Shown here piece by piece: positions 55,561-64,000 of a DNA stretch of 64,000 nucleotides (the stretch's first letter is position 1; the number at the start of each line of letters is the position of its first letter). The translations under genes were made by a program, and so were the position numbers. The DNA is taken from NCBI GenBank assembly GCA_033807775.1, contig CM066313.1:61860484-61924483 (forward strand), given 5' to 3'. A model generated the notes under the pieces. That model ran no database searches. It was not told the DNA's origin and saw only the letters and a list, made by a program, of their open reading frames with translations. Origin of the DNA: Saussurea involucrata. Taxonomy: Eukaryota > Streptophyta > Magnoliopsida > Asterales > Asteraceae.

Positions 55561-56940
55561 CCGAACTCGAACTGCCCCAAACTCACACTGAAATCAAAAC
55601 CCTAATTTTCAAATTCAACCTATTTCATCCAAAGCTCCGAGACTCTCTCTCTGCCGCCGTGCACGACGACTCTCATACCCAGATATCGCACGATTTTGTG
55701 GTGTCGGCTCACAAGTTGATACCTAATAAACAACACTCGCCAATGTTGGTTCGAGCCTAAGGCGAATCCAAACCTTTTGTTAACGTCAAGTAAACTTTCC
55801 AGGATTGAGTATATAAAGGTACGATTTTTGACTCGATTTATGCTAGGAGTATGATTCTGGTGCTTTTAAGAGCAATATACAACCCTACGGTTTCAATTCC
55901 AACCAAACAAAGTGTTTTATTTAATCTCTTTACTCGAAAATGATAAGATTTTTTTGTTCAAATTAGTTACTTTGCAACGCCACCAAGTTGTAGGCACTTT
56001 TGATGATCGTGAAGTTGCCACTGTTGAGGCTCTGGTTGTCGCATGGCAGCAAGATTGTTGGGGTCCATATGATAGACATTTAGACAATGAAGTCAATTTT
56101 ATGCGGAGGCGGACCTAGAAATTTTTTGAGGTTGGTTCCTTGTCCTTGCACAGAAGGAACCAATGTTTTTAAAACATAAGAGTATATAAAAAACACCAAA
56201 ATTTAAGCTAAACACTACGAAATTTCACAAAAGTGGGACTCGAACTTGGGTTTTTTTTAACAAAGTGAGCAACGTTTACCGACTCTGCCATTAAAGACTT
56301 GTGCCTGGATTTTAGTTTAAAAAACTATAGGGTGGCACACAACAAACCAATTTGGATGTATCTGATTTTGTTGATTTAATTTATTTTTGTTGCAAAAACA
56401 ATTTGATAGACTCCTGATTTGTTTTTAGTTGTTGGTTATTTGAAAACCATTGATATGTTGTTGAAATATTGATTTTTATAGGAGAGACTTGATCCTCTTA
56501 TCGCGATGTTAATATTTTTCACAATAGAGCACTTAAGAGAACTGAGTCTCTAACGAGACAAGATCAACCTATTGCCGTTTCCTTGAACTAGGTTTGTTAC
56601 CAACATGTTGTTTTATTACAAATTGGTTTAATTGTTTGTTCTTCTAGTAATCTGGTTCATTATGAATTAGTGGAATTAATATGTAATGTGTTCATTTGCT
56701 TTAAGTTTAAACGAAATAGAAAAAATATATAAATAGTAGTATCATGTCTCGGTTTAACCAAAATAGTAAAAAGATTAACCGAAAACTGATAATTCTATTA
56801 ACCAAGCCGGTTAAGCGGAGACATCTTCATGTCAAACATCTTCGTGTCTTTCTTCCAATTTATGAGCAATGAAACAAAAACATCACCTTCACTTCTTAAC
56901 GTTTGTAGATTTCATGTTTTGTAGATCCGTGATTTAGAAA
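55561..56940 (+). promoter_or_regulatory. Probable leader exon and leader intron of the DUF1764 gene
   Basis: The sequence changes here to a C/T-rich, gene-leader-like stretch with a telo-box (AAACCCTAA, about 55598-55606) and CTCTCTCTCTGCCGCC. A possible donor AAAG|GTACGA at 55818/55819 and acceptor GTTTTGTAG ending at 56924 would define a 1.1-kb leader intron just before the ATG at 56941. The interval carries a small MITE. Signals only; transcription is inferred. Confidence 0.35.
56103..56342. mobile_element. hAT-like small element in the leader intron
   Basis: Begins GCGGAGGCGGACCTAGAAATTTTT and ends near TATAGGGTGGCAC. It includes a 'GGGACTCGAAC' phrase and TTAAAGACTT. The GGCGGA-CTAG-AATTTT opening is common in plant hAT-type MITEs. 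Terminal repeats and target duplication are not clear. Confidence 0.4.
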
Positions 56941-57501
56941 ATGTCCAAAAAGATTTCATCTAAAACTTCCAAACCAGTGCTACAGAGCCCTGCTGTAGCG
57001 ACTTGGGACATGCCTAAAAATAATTCGTCTAAAACTTCCAAACCAGTGCTACATACCCCTGCTATAGCGACATGGGACATGCCTAAAAAGAGCTCATCTA
57101 AAAAGAGTTCATCTAAAGCAGTGCCGCAGAGTTCAGGTGCAGCAAAGGAGAAATCACCCTCTACCCCAAAAACATTTGGACATGAAATTGAGGAAATCTT
57201 CTCAAATAAAAGAAAGAAACCCGAGCATGAGAAGAGCAGAAAAGTGGCAGAAGGTGTTGTTGGAAAAGCAGACAAATTGGATGAAAAATGGGGTAAAGAT
57301 TCAAAAAAGGAGACTGTTAGAAAGAAAAGGAGTAAATCTGGAGGGTCTAATGTGGACGTGTTTGAAAAAGAACAAGCGGTTAGACCCAAGAGGAAAACTG
57401 CAGACGGTTTAGTCATCTATTCAGAAGAGGATTTGGGGATTAGTAGGGCGGATGCTGGAGGTACCCGCCTCTGTCCTTTTGATTGTGATTGTTGTTTCTG
57501 A
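56941..57501 (+). CDS. DUF1764-family nuclear-type basic protein, 186 aa
   Basis: The only host gene supported here. The ATG at 56941 starts an uninterrupted 186-codon frame ending at TGA 57501. The protein is rich in Lys, Ser and Glu. Its middle has 'HEIEEIFSNKRKKPE', and the C-terminus is 'TADGLVIYSEEDLGI' followed by GGTRLCPFDCDCCF. An 'EI-IF--KKRK' motif, a 'DG--IY-EEELGI' motif and a terminal CPFDC-CCF are the hallmarks of the eukaryotic DUF1764 family, whose role is not established. Residues 5-50 are two copies of a 23-residue unit (SKTSKPVL..PA.ATWDMPK), encoded by a 69-bp tandem duplication, which lengthens the variable N-terminus. The intact reading frame, alone among mutated neighbours, argues that the gene is functional. 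Confidence 0.8.
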   Translation: MSKKISSKTSKPVLQSPAVATWDMPKNNSSKTSKPVLHTPAIATWDMPKKSSSKKSSSKAVPQSSGAAKEKSPSTPKTFGHEIEEIFSNKRKKPEHEKSRKVAEGVVGKADKLDEKWGKDSKKETVRKKRSKSGGSNVDVFEKEQAVRPKRKTADGLVIYSEEDLGISRADAGGTRLCPFDCDCCF

Positions 57502-58380
57502 TATTGTATCAACTTATCATCATCATTCTTTTTATGCGCTCGTAGCTTTAAACACAGTTTTGACTTGTATAATTTCATTGCTTCTTCACTTGTCTTAGTT
57601 TTTGCTTCTAAGGCATATACTTCATTTTTGTTTCTAGTTTTAGAATTTACATTCTTATTTAAGAATTCAGTATACAGAATACAATGGTTCTAAGGTGATA
57701 TGTTACATTTTTCAGTCTATGTCAGTTACACCGCTGTGCATCAAACGCACAAAACAACTATTGATTCCTTAACCAGCCAGCTTTCGAGAGGCTGCTTCCT
57801 ATCTTTCACCCACCTTCTCCCTAACTACTAACTGACTGCAACCTGTGCAACTATGTTCCTTTGCTATCCAAGTTTTACTAAAATACCCCTGCTGTACAAA
57901 ACCCTCTCCCAGTTTATAACATTTTCTTACTTTTTGTATGTGTTGCTTTCCAAAAGTTATCATATATGCCTGTCTTGTCTCAAATTTCTTATTTATTTCT
58001 TCAAACTTTATTCGCAAGTCGGGAGGGTTTTCATGGAAACAGTCACACAGTCGCCCTTCAGGTCATCAGGTGGGATACACCGGTTTGGTTTGGGTTGGGT
58101 TGGGTTGGGTTGGTTGTTGGGTATGTTAATTGTAAATGCTTCTAACCAAACCATGCATTCAGAACCTAATCTATTCAACCAATGTGGGTGGGTGGATAGG
58201 TATAAAGTTAGTGCTTGTTTGGTTGAAATTGATGCTTTGACATATGCCTGGGATGTGATATTGACCCTTAAAGAACGTTATTTGTCTTGATGTTGCTTGT
58301 TGGATAAGTTGAATAAGTTTGTTCTTAAATGTGTTAAAATAAGTTGTTTTTTGGGAAGACTTGTGGCCATGCTTGATAAT
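57502..58380. other. Downstream region of the DUF1764 gene, no further gene seen
   Basis: T-rich sequence that probably includes the 3' untranslated region. A GGTTG/GGGTT simple repeat (about 58085-58120) creates a false Gly/Trp-rich reading frame. No conserved protein motif found. Confidence 0.55.
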
Positions 58381-58381
58381 G

Positions 58382-58505
58382 TTAGATGATCATATCTTGG
58401 ACCGGAGGGACGTAATACTTGAGGGGTATTACTCAATGGTCAATGTTAGATGACCATATCTTTGAGGGAGGTAATACCAATACTTGAGGGGTATGACTCC
58501 ATGGT
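58382..58505. repeat. Tandem ~65-bp duplication
   Basis: Two diverged units share 'AATGTTAGATGA-CATATCTT', 'GGAG-GA-GTAATAC' and 'ACTTGAGGGGTAT-ACTC-ATGGTCAA'. Non-coding. Confidence 0.6.
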
Positions 58506-58582
58506 CAAGATCTTACCAAAAAAAAAGGCAAGTAAAAAATTCGTGTTCTTGAAACTTTGTGAGAAGAAAAAGAAAAAGGCCG

Positions 58583-59282
58583 TTATGTTCTCGGATTTGG
58601 GAAGACAAAGATAAAAAAGAAAAGGGAGGGAAAAGAAAAGATAGTAAATTAAAGTTTTTATTTGTGTTATGGAAAGGGAAGAAAATGAAAAGAAAAAGAA
58701 TTATTTTTTCATGTTCTTGAACGAAAGAAGAGAAAAGAGATGTATTTTCCTTTACAAATAAACCATTTCAAAATATATCTTTTATATTGAAAGGTTGGAT
58801 AATTTTGTAATTTAATAATCTCTTAAAAGAGATTTAATTTCTTTCAATTTTCTTTTATTCTCTTTTCTCCCACATTTCATAGGAAACTTATCTGACTTTT
58901 CTTACGTTTTCTTTCCTTTCTCTTCCAAAAGGGTTTGAAGAACACGTTTTTTTTTACTTTCCTCTTCTTTCACTCCCATTCGTTCTTAACAAAAAAGTTT
59001 TGAGAACAAAACAAAAAGGAAATGTAAGAAATTAAAATCTTTTAAAAAGGTTTTTGAAATTACAAAACTACCAAATTCTTATTATACGTGATATATTTTT
59101 AAAGGTATATTTGTAAAAATGACAGTTTTTTCTTTCCTTTCTCTCATGTTTAAGAACATTAAAAGTTATTCTCTTTCTTTCATATTCTTCCCTTTTGAGA
59201 AAACAAATAAAAAATTATTTTCCTTTCCTTTCTATTCATATATTTTTTTCTTTTTTTTTTCTCCTCAAATTTGAGAACATAT
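58583..59282. mobile_element. Candidate foldback element with purine/pyrimidine arms
   Basis: The left part is almost all purine on the plus strand (58590-58760) and the right part almost all pyrimidine (59105-59272), so the two could pair as long inverted arms. The outer ends TTATGTTCTC and GAGAACATATAA are inverted copies. An inner pair of GTTCT/AGAAC words suggests more than one insertion. No coding region. Confidence 0.4.
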
Positions 59283-59295
59283 AACCAGAATCACT

Positions 59296-59430
59296 TATCT
59301 AAGAGACCGTTTACTAAACACTTACCGTTTTTACCTTACTGGATGAACATAATAAAGAACGAGAATCTTACCCAGTAGAGAGAAGATAAGGATCGAGAAT
59401 CAAACACGCACGCACGCACGCACGCACACA
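59296..59430. repeat. MITE-like fragment and CACG microsatellite
   Basis: GACCGTTTACTAAACACTTACC (59302 on) matches the start of the block at 2854, including downstream GAATCTTACCC-GTA words. An array of CACG/CGCA units at 59404-59430 follows. Confidence 0.5.
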
Positions 59431-59592
59431 CGTACGTTCTATTAACCTACAACTGGTTATCGAGAACCGTCCACAATGCAACACGTGGCATATGCAGTAG
59501 GAATATGGGCATGCTATTCATCATGAATTTGTGATTCATGATGAATAACAAGTTATAACACATGATAAAACCTTGCATCAATGGAAAAACCA

Positions 59593-59997
59593 TCATAATA
59601 ATCTTTGCAGAAAGTGTCGGGGTGTGGAGTTGACGTTTTTATTAATGGTGATTGAAGTCAACTCCAGTTGCATACCTCTCACCCAAACTTTGCCAATACC
59701 CTTGAAAACCTCCAGGACCATCTCCGCATAAAACTCGCGCACTAGACCCTCGTGGTAATCCTCGTGGTACTTCTTGGGGTTGATGATGCATCGAGCCCAA
59801 TGACGTTGTCTAATGGTGTCCGAAATGACGGCGGATTCAAGCCCAATCGTGATACCCCTCTCAAATAAGAAGCCCTGATCAACATTTTTGGAGAACCCTT
59901 CACAATATTCTACATTAGGGAAATTAGCAATGACATCCCTATCCTCTTCCTCAAGTTCATCAAAGACTTGAAAGCGGTCTTTTTGCATTATGAGCAC
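59593..59997 (-). pseudogene. Fragment of a 'putative plant transposon protein' domain
   Basis: A 134-codon frame on the minus strand. 'ERGITIGLESAVISDTIRQR', 'HWARCIINPKKYHEDYHEGL', 'VREFYAEM' and 'VWVRGMQLELTSITIN' follow the pattern of a plant domain often annotated as putative transposon protein (an upstream ER-I segment, a VREFYAN-like core, then VRG--V----TIN). The upstream start and the downstream part are missing. Family recognition is from memory. It is not part of the Sirevirus ORF3 group as far as I can see. Confidence 0.5.
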
Positions 59998-60084
59998 TGC
60001 GCACCATGGTGGGAATCTGCAAAGAAAACTTGGAGTGCTAAGCTACAAGTAAATAATTAACATGTTGCATGTTGAAGGGAAAAT

Positions 60085-60664
60085 TGTTGATCCAAACTCT
60101 CTCAGTGATTTGATGATGACCCTTTGTACTTAGTGAAAATTACATTAAACTATTGTATGTATTAGTGTTTCACCATCAACGATCATAAGCCGAGTCTGTT
60201 CAGTGATCGTTGAGCACTTCTTATGTAAACAGTTTATGTAATCCCTGAAGACAAGCCTCATGCCAAAACAAGTTCTGAAGCAGAAGTCGAAGACTAAGCT
60301 AAAGAAGAAGAAGACAAGTCTACTCCTGATCTGAAGTGGACTTTAGTGAAACCAAGACAAGTCTACATCCGCGTGACAAATTAGAGATAAAGCTTCAGCG
60401 ATAGCTGAGAACTCCATCAGTGTCTCACTTTCTGGGATATCAGCGATAGCCGATCATGAAGCTTGATCATCAAGATTTGTTTTCTTATCTACTTGCACAA
60501 AAGTACGAAGGTACGAAGTAAACCTACTTTTGTCCATAATCGTACAACCACTCTGCCAACTACACTGTTCACCATGCGGCCAAGAGCATGTCTTTGATAA
60601 AAGTCAGAAGCATGCACGCAATGATATTTGGACACGTGTAAAGTACCTCTGACTTGCATTTAGT
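60085..60664 (+). repeat. Element E partial LTR, cut before the TATA box
   Basis: Aligns with the C LTR from its first base to 'GACTTGCATTTA'. In C the next bases lead into the TATATAAG box, which E has lost. A GCAAT-N10-CACG site at about 60620-60638 corresponds to the exact CCAAT-N10-CACG of C, with one change. Confidence 0.8.
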
Positions 60665-61453
60665 GATTGATAATCAGGTATGATTTTCTATCTATTATTA
60701 CTGAAGTTCTCTTCAGCGAGACGTTTTTCAAAAATTCAAAATTGAATCATTTATTTTCTATAAATGATTAAAAGTTTTTTCAAAAACAATTTCATCACTG
60801 ACTTTTCACATCAGTGACCCTTTTATAAAATAAATCACTGACTTTCTATATCAGTGATGTTTTCAGAAAATGAAAAGACGTTCTCTTTTATGACATCATT
60901 TTTCGGATAACCCATGGCACACATATTTCTGACACACGACGTCTGTTACAATTCCTTGACCAATCACACGTTTGTGAGGTGTCCACGCCATGATGCTTTC
61001 CTTTCCCTCCCATCATTCTTTTGTCTCCTCTAAATCGTATAAATACCTCTCTCTCTCTCTCTCTCTCTCTTTCTTTCATTTTTGAATTTTACGCGCATAA
61101 AACACTCTTAAGGCAAGAAAACTCTCTCAAGAACAACAAGAACACCAAAAACACGCACTTCTGCGTTTTCCTAAGGTTTTAACACCATAAACACACTTTA
61201 TGATTCCTTTTTCTTTCTAAAAGAATCAAACATTACATTTTTGTCTCTCTAAAATCGTCTTCTTCATGATTTGTCTTAAACTTTATATTATAAACCATTT
61301 ATTTTATTTTTTTATATTCTTAAAACCCATTTTTTCTGGGATTTTACTACTTCCTTAATCTTTTGTTTTCCACCTTCAATATACATTTCGCTTTGGAAAC
61401 CCTAAAATACTACTTTTATTGGTATTTTGACTAACCCTTTGAGTTTCTTAGAA
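60665..61453 (+). promoter_or_regulatory. Element E ORF3 promoter and putative leader intron
   Basis: TGACATCA (60891-60898), CCAAT (60960-60964) and TATAAATA (61038-61045) lie 147 and 78 bp apart from the TATA box, closely matching C. The phrase TTTCTGACACACG is shared with C between the bZIP and CCAAT sites. A (CT)n run follows the TATA box. Putative intron: CTAAG|GTTTT at 61175/61176 to TTTCTTAG ending at 61451, with a CTAAC branch-like word at about 61430. It lies just before the ATG at 61454. Confidence 0.5.
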
Positions 61454-63173
61454 ATGACATCCTCTGCTATTACCTTCACTCCTGCTGCTCAGATGAAGCT
61501 CCAACTCTCTGAAATCACTTTTATCTCAAACAACCATCAAGGACTTTTCACTTTCCCCAAGAAGAAGCCTTCTCCACATCTAGCCTCAGTAGTGGAATTT
61601 CTGAAGAACAATCCCCTATTCTATGCTCTGATTGTTTATCCCCCAGGCTGTAAAGCCTTACTTCAGCAGTTCTAGTACATTGCTCACCTCTCCTCCAAAC
61701 CACTCGCTTCTGGGAAGCAAGTACCTGTCATTGCTTTCAGCACTGAGCACGACCATGGCACATTTGGCATATCCTATCTTCACTCAGTGCTCAACATTCC
61801 CATCTACAAGCCATATGAACCCACCCCTACTGAGGCAGAAATTATTCAGTGGTTGGAAATGATGAACTATGACTGGATAAGAAGAAAGCACTGACAAAAA
61901 TCACTCATCCCCGGATGGCCACGGAGATCAACTTCCTCTTTTCTCACTTCATTCAGAGCATGGCAGGAAAAACTGTTGGTATAGACCAAGCAAGCCGTAT
62001 TGCTCTCAACATCGGCTTCTCGGCGATCATGGGTCGCAAGGTTGACTATGCTCAGATCAGTTTCGATGATCTCTTCAGCAAACTGATCCAACCAAAAAGG
62101 GAAGTTGTCGTTCCCTATATTCGATTCATCAACGTGGTACTTCAAAAGCTGATCTGGTCCCTCTACCCCACTGAAGGAGATCTCCACCTCCCAAAATTGG
62201 GAAGTCGTCTACTGGACAGAGTCCCCGCGAACTCAGATGTAAGTTTCTCTGCCTTTCTCTTAGCTCTCTCCACCACTTATTCTACTTCTTCTGTACCTGT
62301 GACCGTGGCTCAACCCTCTCGGTCTACCCCCGCTGCAACAACTCCTTCCAAAAGGAAACCCTTTGAAGCCTCTCTTGGTTCTTCAAAGAAGGCCAAGAAA
62401 CACCCAAATAATAAATCTCCATCAACATCAGGTATTGACTCTTCTCAGTTCTACCTTGATCAATTTGTGGTCCGCTCCACCACCTCTGATGCTGCCACCA
62501 CAACCGCTTTAGCAATATCTTTTATTGCTGACTCTATGTTGGCTTCTACCTCAACAGCCTCAGTGCCTCAATGCACTGAAGGTGTAGCTTCGAGCACCGC
62601 CGGTGTTTCTCTGCCACAATGCACGACTATCTTCACCTCTCTCGCTTCTTCCCCAACAGTTTCTTTGGTCATCACTTCGGCACTAGCTGTATTAGGCACT
62701 GTCCTTATTGATAAAAGTGCCGACTTGCTCACATGCCTTCGGGAGAGCAATGCAGGCACATACCTGAGGGTTTTCCTCTCGAAGACTTTTAGATACCCTA
62801 GTTCTCGACTCCTTTCGAGTAGGACATGGCTACACACTTTGGAGGAAATCAATTGGATTCCTTCTCTGTTGAACCCTCAGGTATTCCATATTCCTTACCT
62901 TTCATTATTTTGGTTACTAATCCCAACCATCCTCATGCTCAGTTATTTGTCATGTTTACATGTCCTAAGTTGGAGGCAATCGATCGCTCCCTCCAAGAGA
63001 TCAACACACCACACTATCTGACAATCTCACCAACAACACCAGCTCCATCACTGCAGTCGACAACGCTCTTAAGCAAGTGACCACCACCCTCTCTTATAAA
63101 GCTGATAACTCTTAGCCTGCAACTCTTCAAGAGGTGGTGGATCAATTAATGTCTGATGTGGCCGCAAACACCT
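61454..63173 (+). pseudogene. Element E ORF3 ('env-like'), truncated
   Basis: ATG at 61454. Stop TAG at 61673, frame continues, then a one-base loss near 61885. From 61915 a 368-codon frame has 'MATEINFLFSHFIQSMAGK', 'KVDYAQISFDDLF', 'VVPYIRFINVVLQKL' and 'YPTEGDLHLPKLGSRLLDR', closely paralleling the ORF3 of C (MNFIFAHLISCM..., VPYPRFISAVFQKGL, YPIEGDQKL). A Ser/Thr linker follows. A shift near 62880 moves to another frame with 'FTCPKLEAIDRSLQEI', the start of the coiled coil in C. The coding sequence is cut at about 63173. The hydrophobic run in the unshifted frame near 62900 is an artefact of the frameshift. Confidence 0.7.
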
Positions 63174-63475
63174 TGTTAGCTTTAATTAGTTCCTAATTTA
63201 TATGAATGTTTTATAAAGAAATAGTGTCAAGGACTTATTTGTATTTGTTGAGTGTCAAGGGCTAATATTGTAAATAACCAATTGTTGTTTTTGGTTATAA
63301 AGTCTTGTCTTAGAGTTTATTAGGTTAAGCCTCCTAGCCTCCATTTTGAAAGAGTCAGACGTATAGAGAAAGAGAGCTTCAAGAGTGAGTTGTGCTTATT
63401 TCATATATTGTAAACTCCTCTTTATTAGTCAAAATACAAAGATTATTGCTATTATTATTGTTACTTGCTATTAAC
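63174..63475 (+). mobile_element. Possible solo LTR or LTR fragment (~300 bp)
   Basis: Begins TGTTAGCTTTAATTAG exactly where ORF3 of E stops. It has a TATAAAG word (about 63297) and an LTR-like tail, and ends ...CTATTAAC. Flanks CACCT (63169-63173) and CACCG (63476-63480) match at four of five bases. The expected final A of the CA end is missing. A family was not recognised. Confidence 0.4.
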
Positions 63476-63480
63476 CACCG

Positions 63481-64000
63481 TACTCTTCCACCTCTTCACG
63501 CCAACCCCCCTCACCACCATACCCACAATACTTCATCACCATACTGACAGTAATTCACATCTACATACCCACACAACCATACCTTATTTTTAAAGTATAT
63601 GAATAACCATACCTTATTATTGAACGCTTTCTTCCTAAAATTCATATAAATCAAGAGTAGGGTTCAGATTCTTGCTTCATTCATCCCTTTGATTCTCATA
63701 CCGTGTTCTCCTCTCTCTCTCTCTATCTCTCTCTCTCTCTCCTTCGTAAATCAGTAAGTATTGGTTTTATGTTTGCTTCTATCATGTCCAAGCACCCACT
63801 CATTTTTTGTTTTTAGTTAGGTTTCTTTCGATCTTTTCTTCCCAAATATTAGGAATTAGGAATCAAATATTGTTTCTATTTAGCAGGTTTATTTGTTTTA
63901 ATCTTCACATAGACTACTCCATTTGATTTTTGGCATGTACAAATTTTGAAGTGTTTAGAACCACAAACATTGGTTGTGGTTATTGAAATGCCTTCAAACC
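63481..64000 (+). promoter_or_regulatory. Possible promoter and leader of a gene beyond the window
   Basis: After a C/A-rich stretch, TATAAAT at about 63645 is followed by a C/T-rich leader with (CT)n (63710-63742) and a strong donor-like CA|GTAAGTAT at about 63752. This combination is typical of a plant gene start with a leader intron. No coding exon falls inside the window. Confidence 0.3.

Larger units (their letters stand above)
60085..63173 (+). mobile_element. Element E: internally deleted Sirevirus relic
   Basis: Starts TGTTGATCCAAAC like the LTR of C. Only about 580 bp of LTR remain (to about 60664). The sequence then jumps to the region upstream of ORF3, with gag and pol absent, and runs through most of ORF3 until about 63173, where an unrelated LTR-like sequence begins. 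No 3' LTR is present. CAGTGA and GATATCAGCGATAGC words resemble those of family C. Confidence 0.75.

Noticed and set aside
56225..56260. tRNA-like T-arm phrase (GGGACTCGAAC) in the leader intron of the DUF1764 gene
   Set aside because: No anticodon arm, acceptor stem or pol III box A at the right distance. The phrase belongs to a hAT-like MITE.
57853..58290. 145-codon open frame with a Gly/Trp-rich stretch
   Set aside because: The Gly/Trp part comes from a GGTTG simple repeat. No motif, codon bias or start context supports a gene.
62880..62990. Hydrophobic stretch in element E ORF3 that looks like a membrane helix (possible envelope transmembrane segment)
   Set aside because: It lies in the wrong frame after a frameshift near 62880. 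The homologous frame continues with coiled-coil sequence.

Overview
The window is plant nuclear DNA from a eudicot, quite possibly a member of the daisy family. That family-level guess rests only on how familiar the retrotransposon proteins look. It is almost entirely transposable elements, stacked inside one another. The only host gene I can support is a small DUF1764-family gene at 56941-57501.

Layout. From 1 to 5619 lie low-complexity DNA, a truncated PIF/Harbinger transposon (1680-2818), a repeat-rich MITE-like stretch (2854-3190) and a solo LTR (3358-4714, TATAT target duplication) that itself carries a hAT-type MITE. From 5620 to 51357 there is one Mutator-like element (MULE) with 176-bp terminal inverted repeats and an exact 9-bp target duplication. 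Its transposase gene (minus strand) is split by Sirevirus-type Ty1/copia element B (7300-48828, target duplication ATAAC). B is in turn interrupted by element A in its 5' LTR (7465-22562, target duplication GAAAT), by a 5'-truncated element C (about 27430-38157) and by an antisense non-autonomous element D (40250-45817, target duplication GGCAC). From 51611 to 54895 lies the 3' half of a minus-strand Ty3/gypsy chromovirus. From 54896 to 60084 are AT-rich spacer, the DUF1764 gene with its probable leader intron, small MITE-like elements and a transposon-domain fragment. From 60085 to 63173 is a fourth Sirevirus relic (E), followed by a probable LTR and, at the right edge, a possible promoter and leader of a gene outside the window.

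How the parts work. A, B and C carry recognisable gag and pol pieces (zinc knuckle, DSG protease, HHCC/DDE integrase; RT and RNase H only in A and C). A, B, C and E carry a third gene (ORF3, in the 'env-like' position) between pol and the 3' LTR. All are pseudogenised by stops and small indels, and D keeps only a gag-derived coiled-coil ORF.

Most interesting points. (1) Each retroelement is saturated on both strands with its own 6-bp word: CAGAGG in A, CACCGA in B, CGCTGA in C, TTCTGA in D. (2) ORF3 has its own TATA promoter and apparent introns. The ORF3 promoters of A and C, and the LTR of C, carry an exact CCAAT-N10-CACG site, the layout of the plant ER-stress response element. (3) The gag/pol boundary of all four elements has a branch-site/TGCAG splice-acceptor-like signal directly after the gag stop, in phase with pol in the three elements that still have pol. 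All counts and alignments were done by eye.
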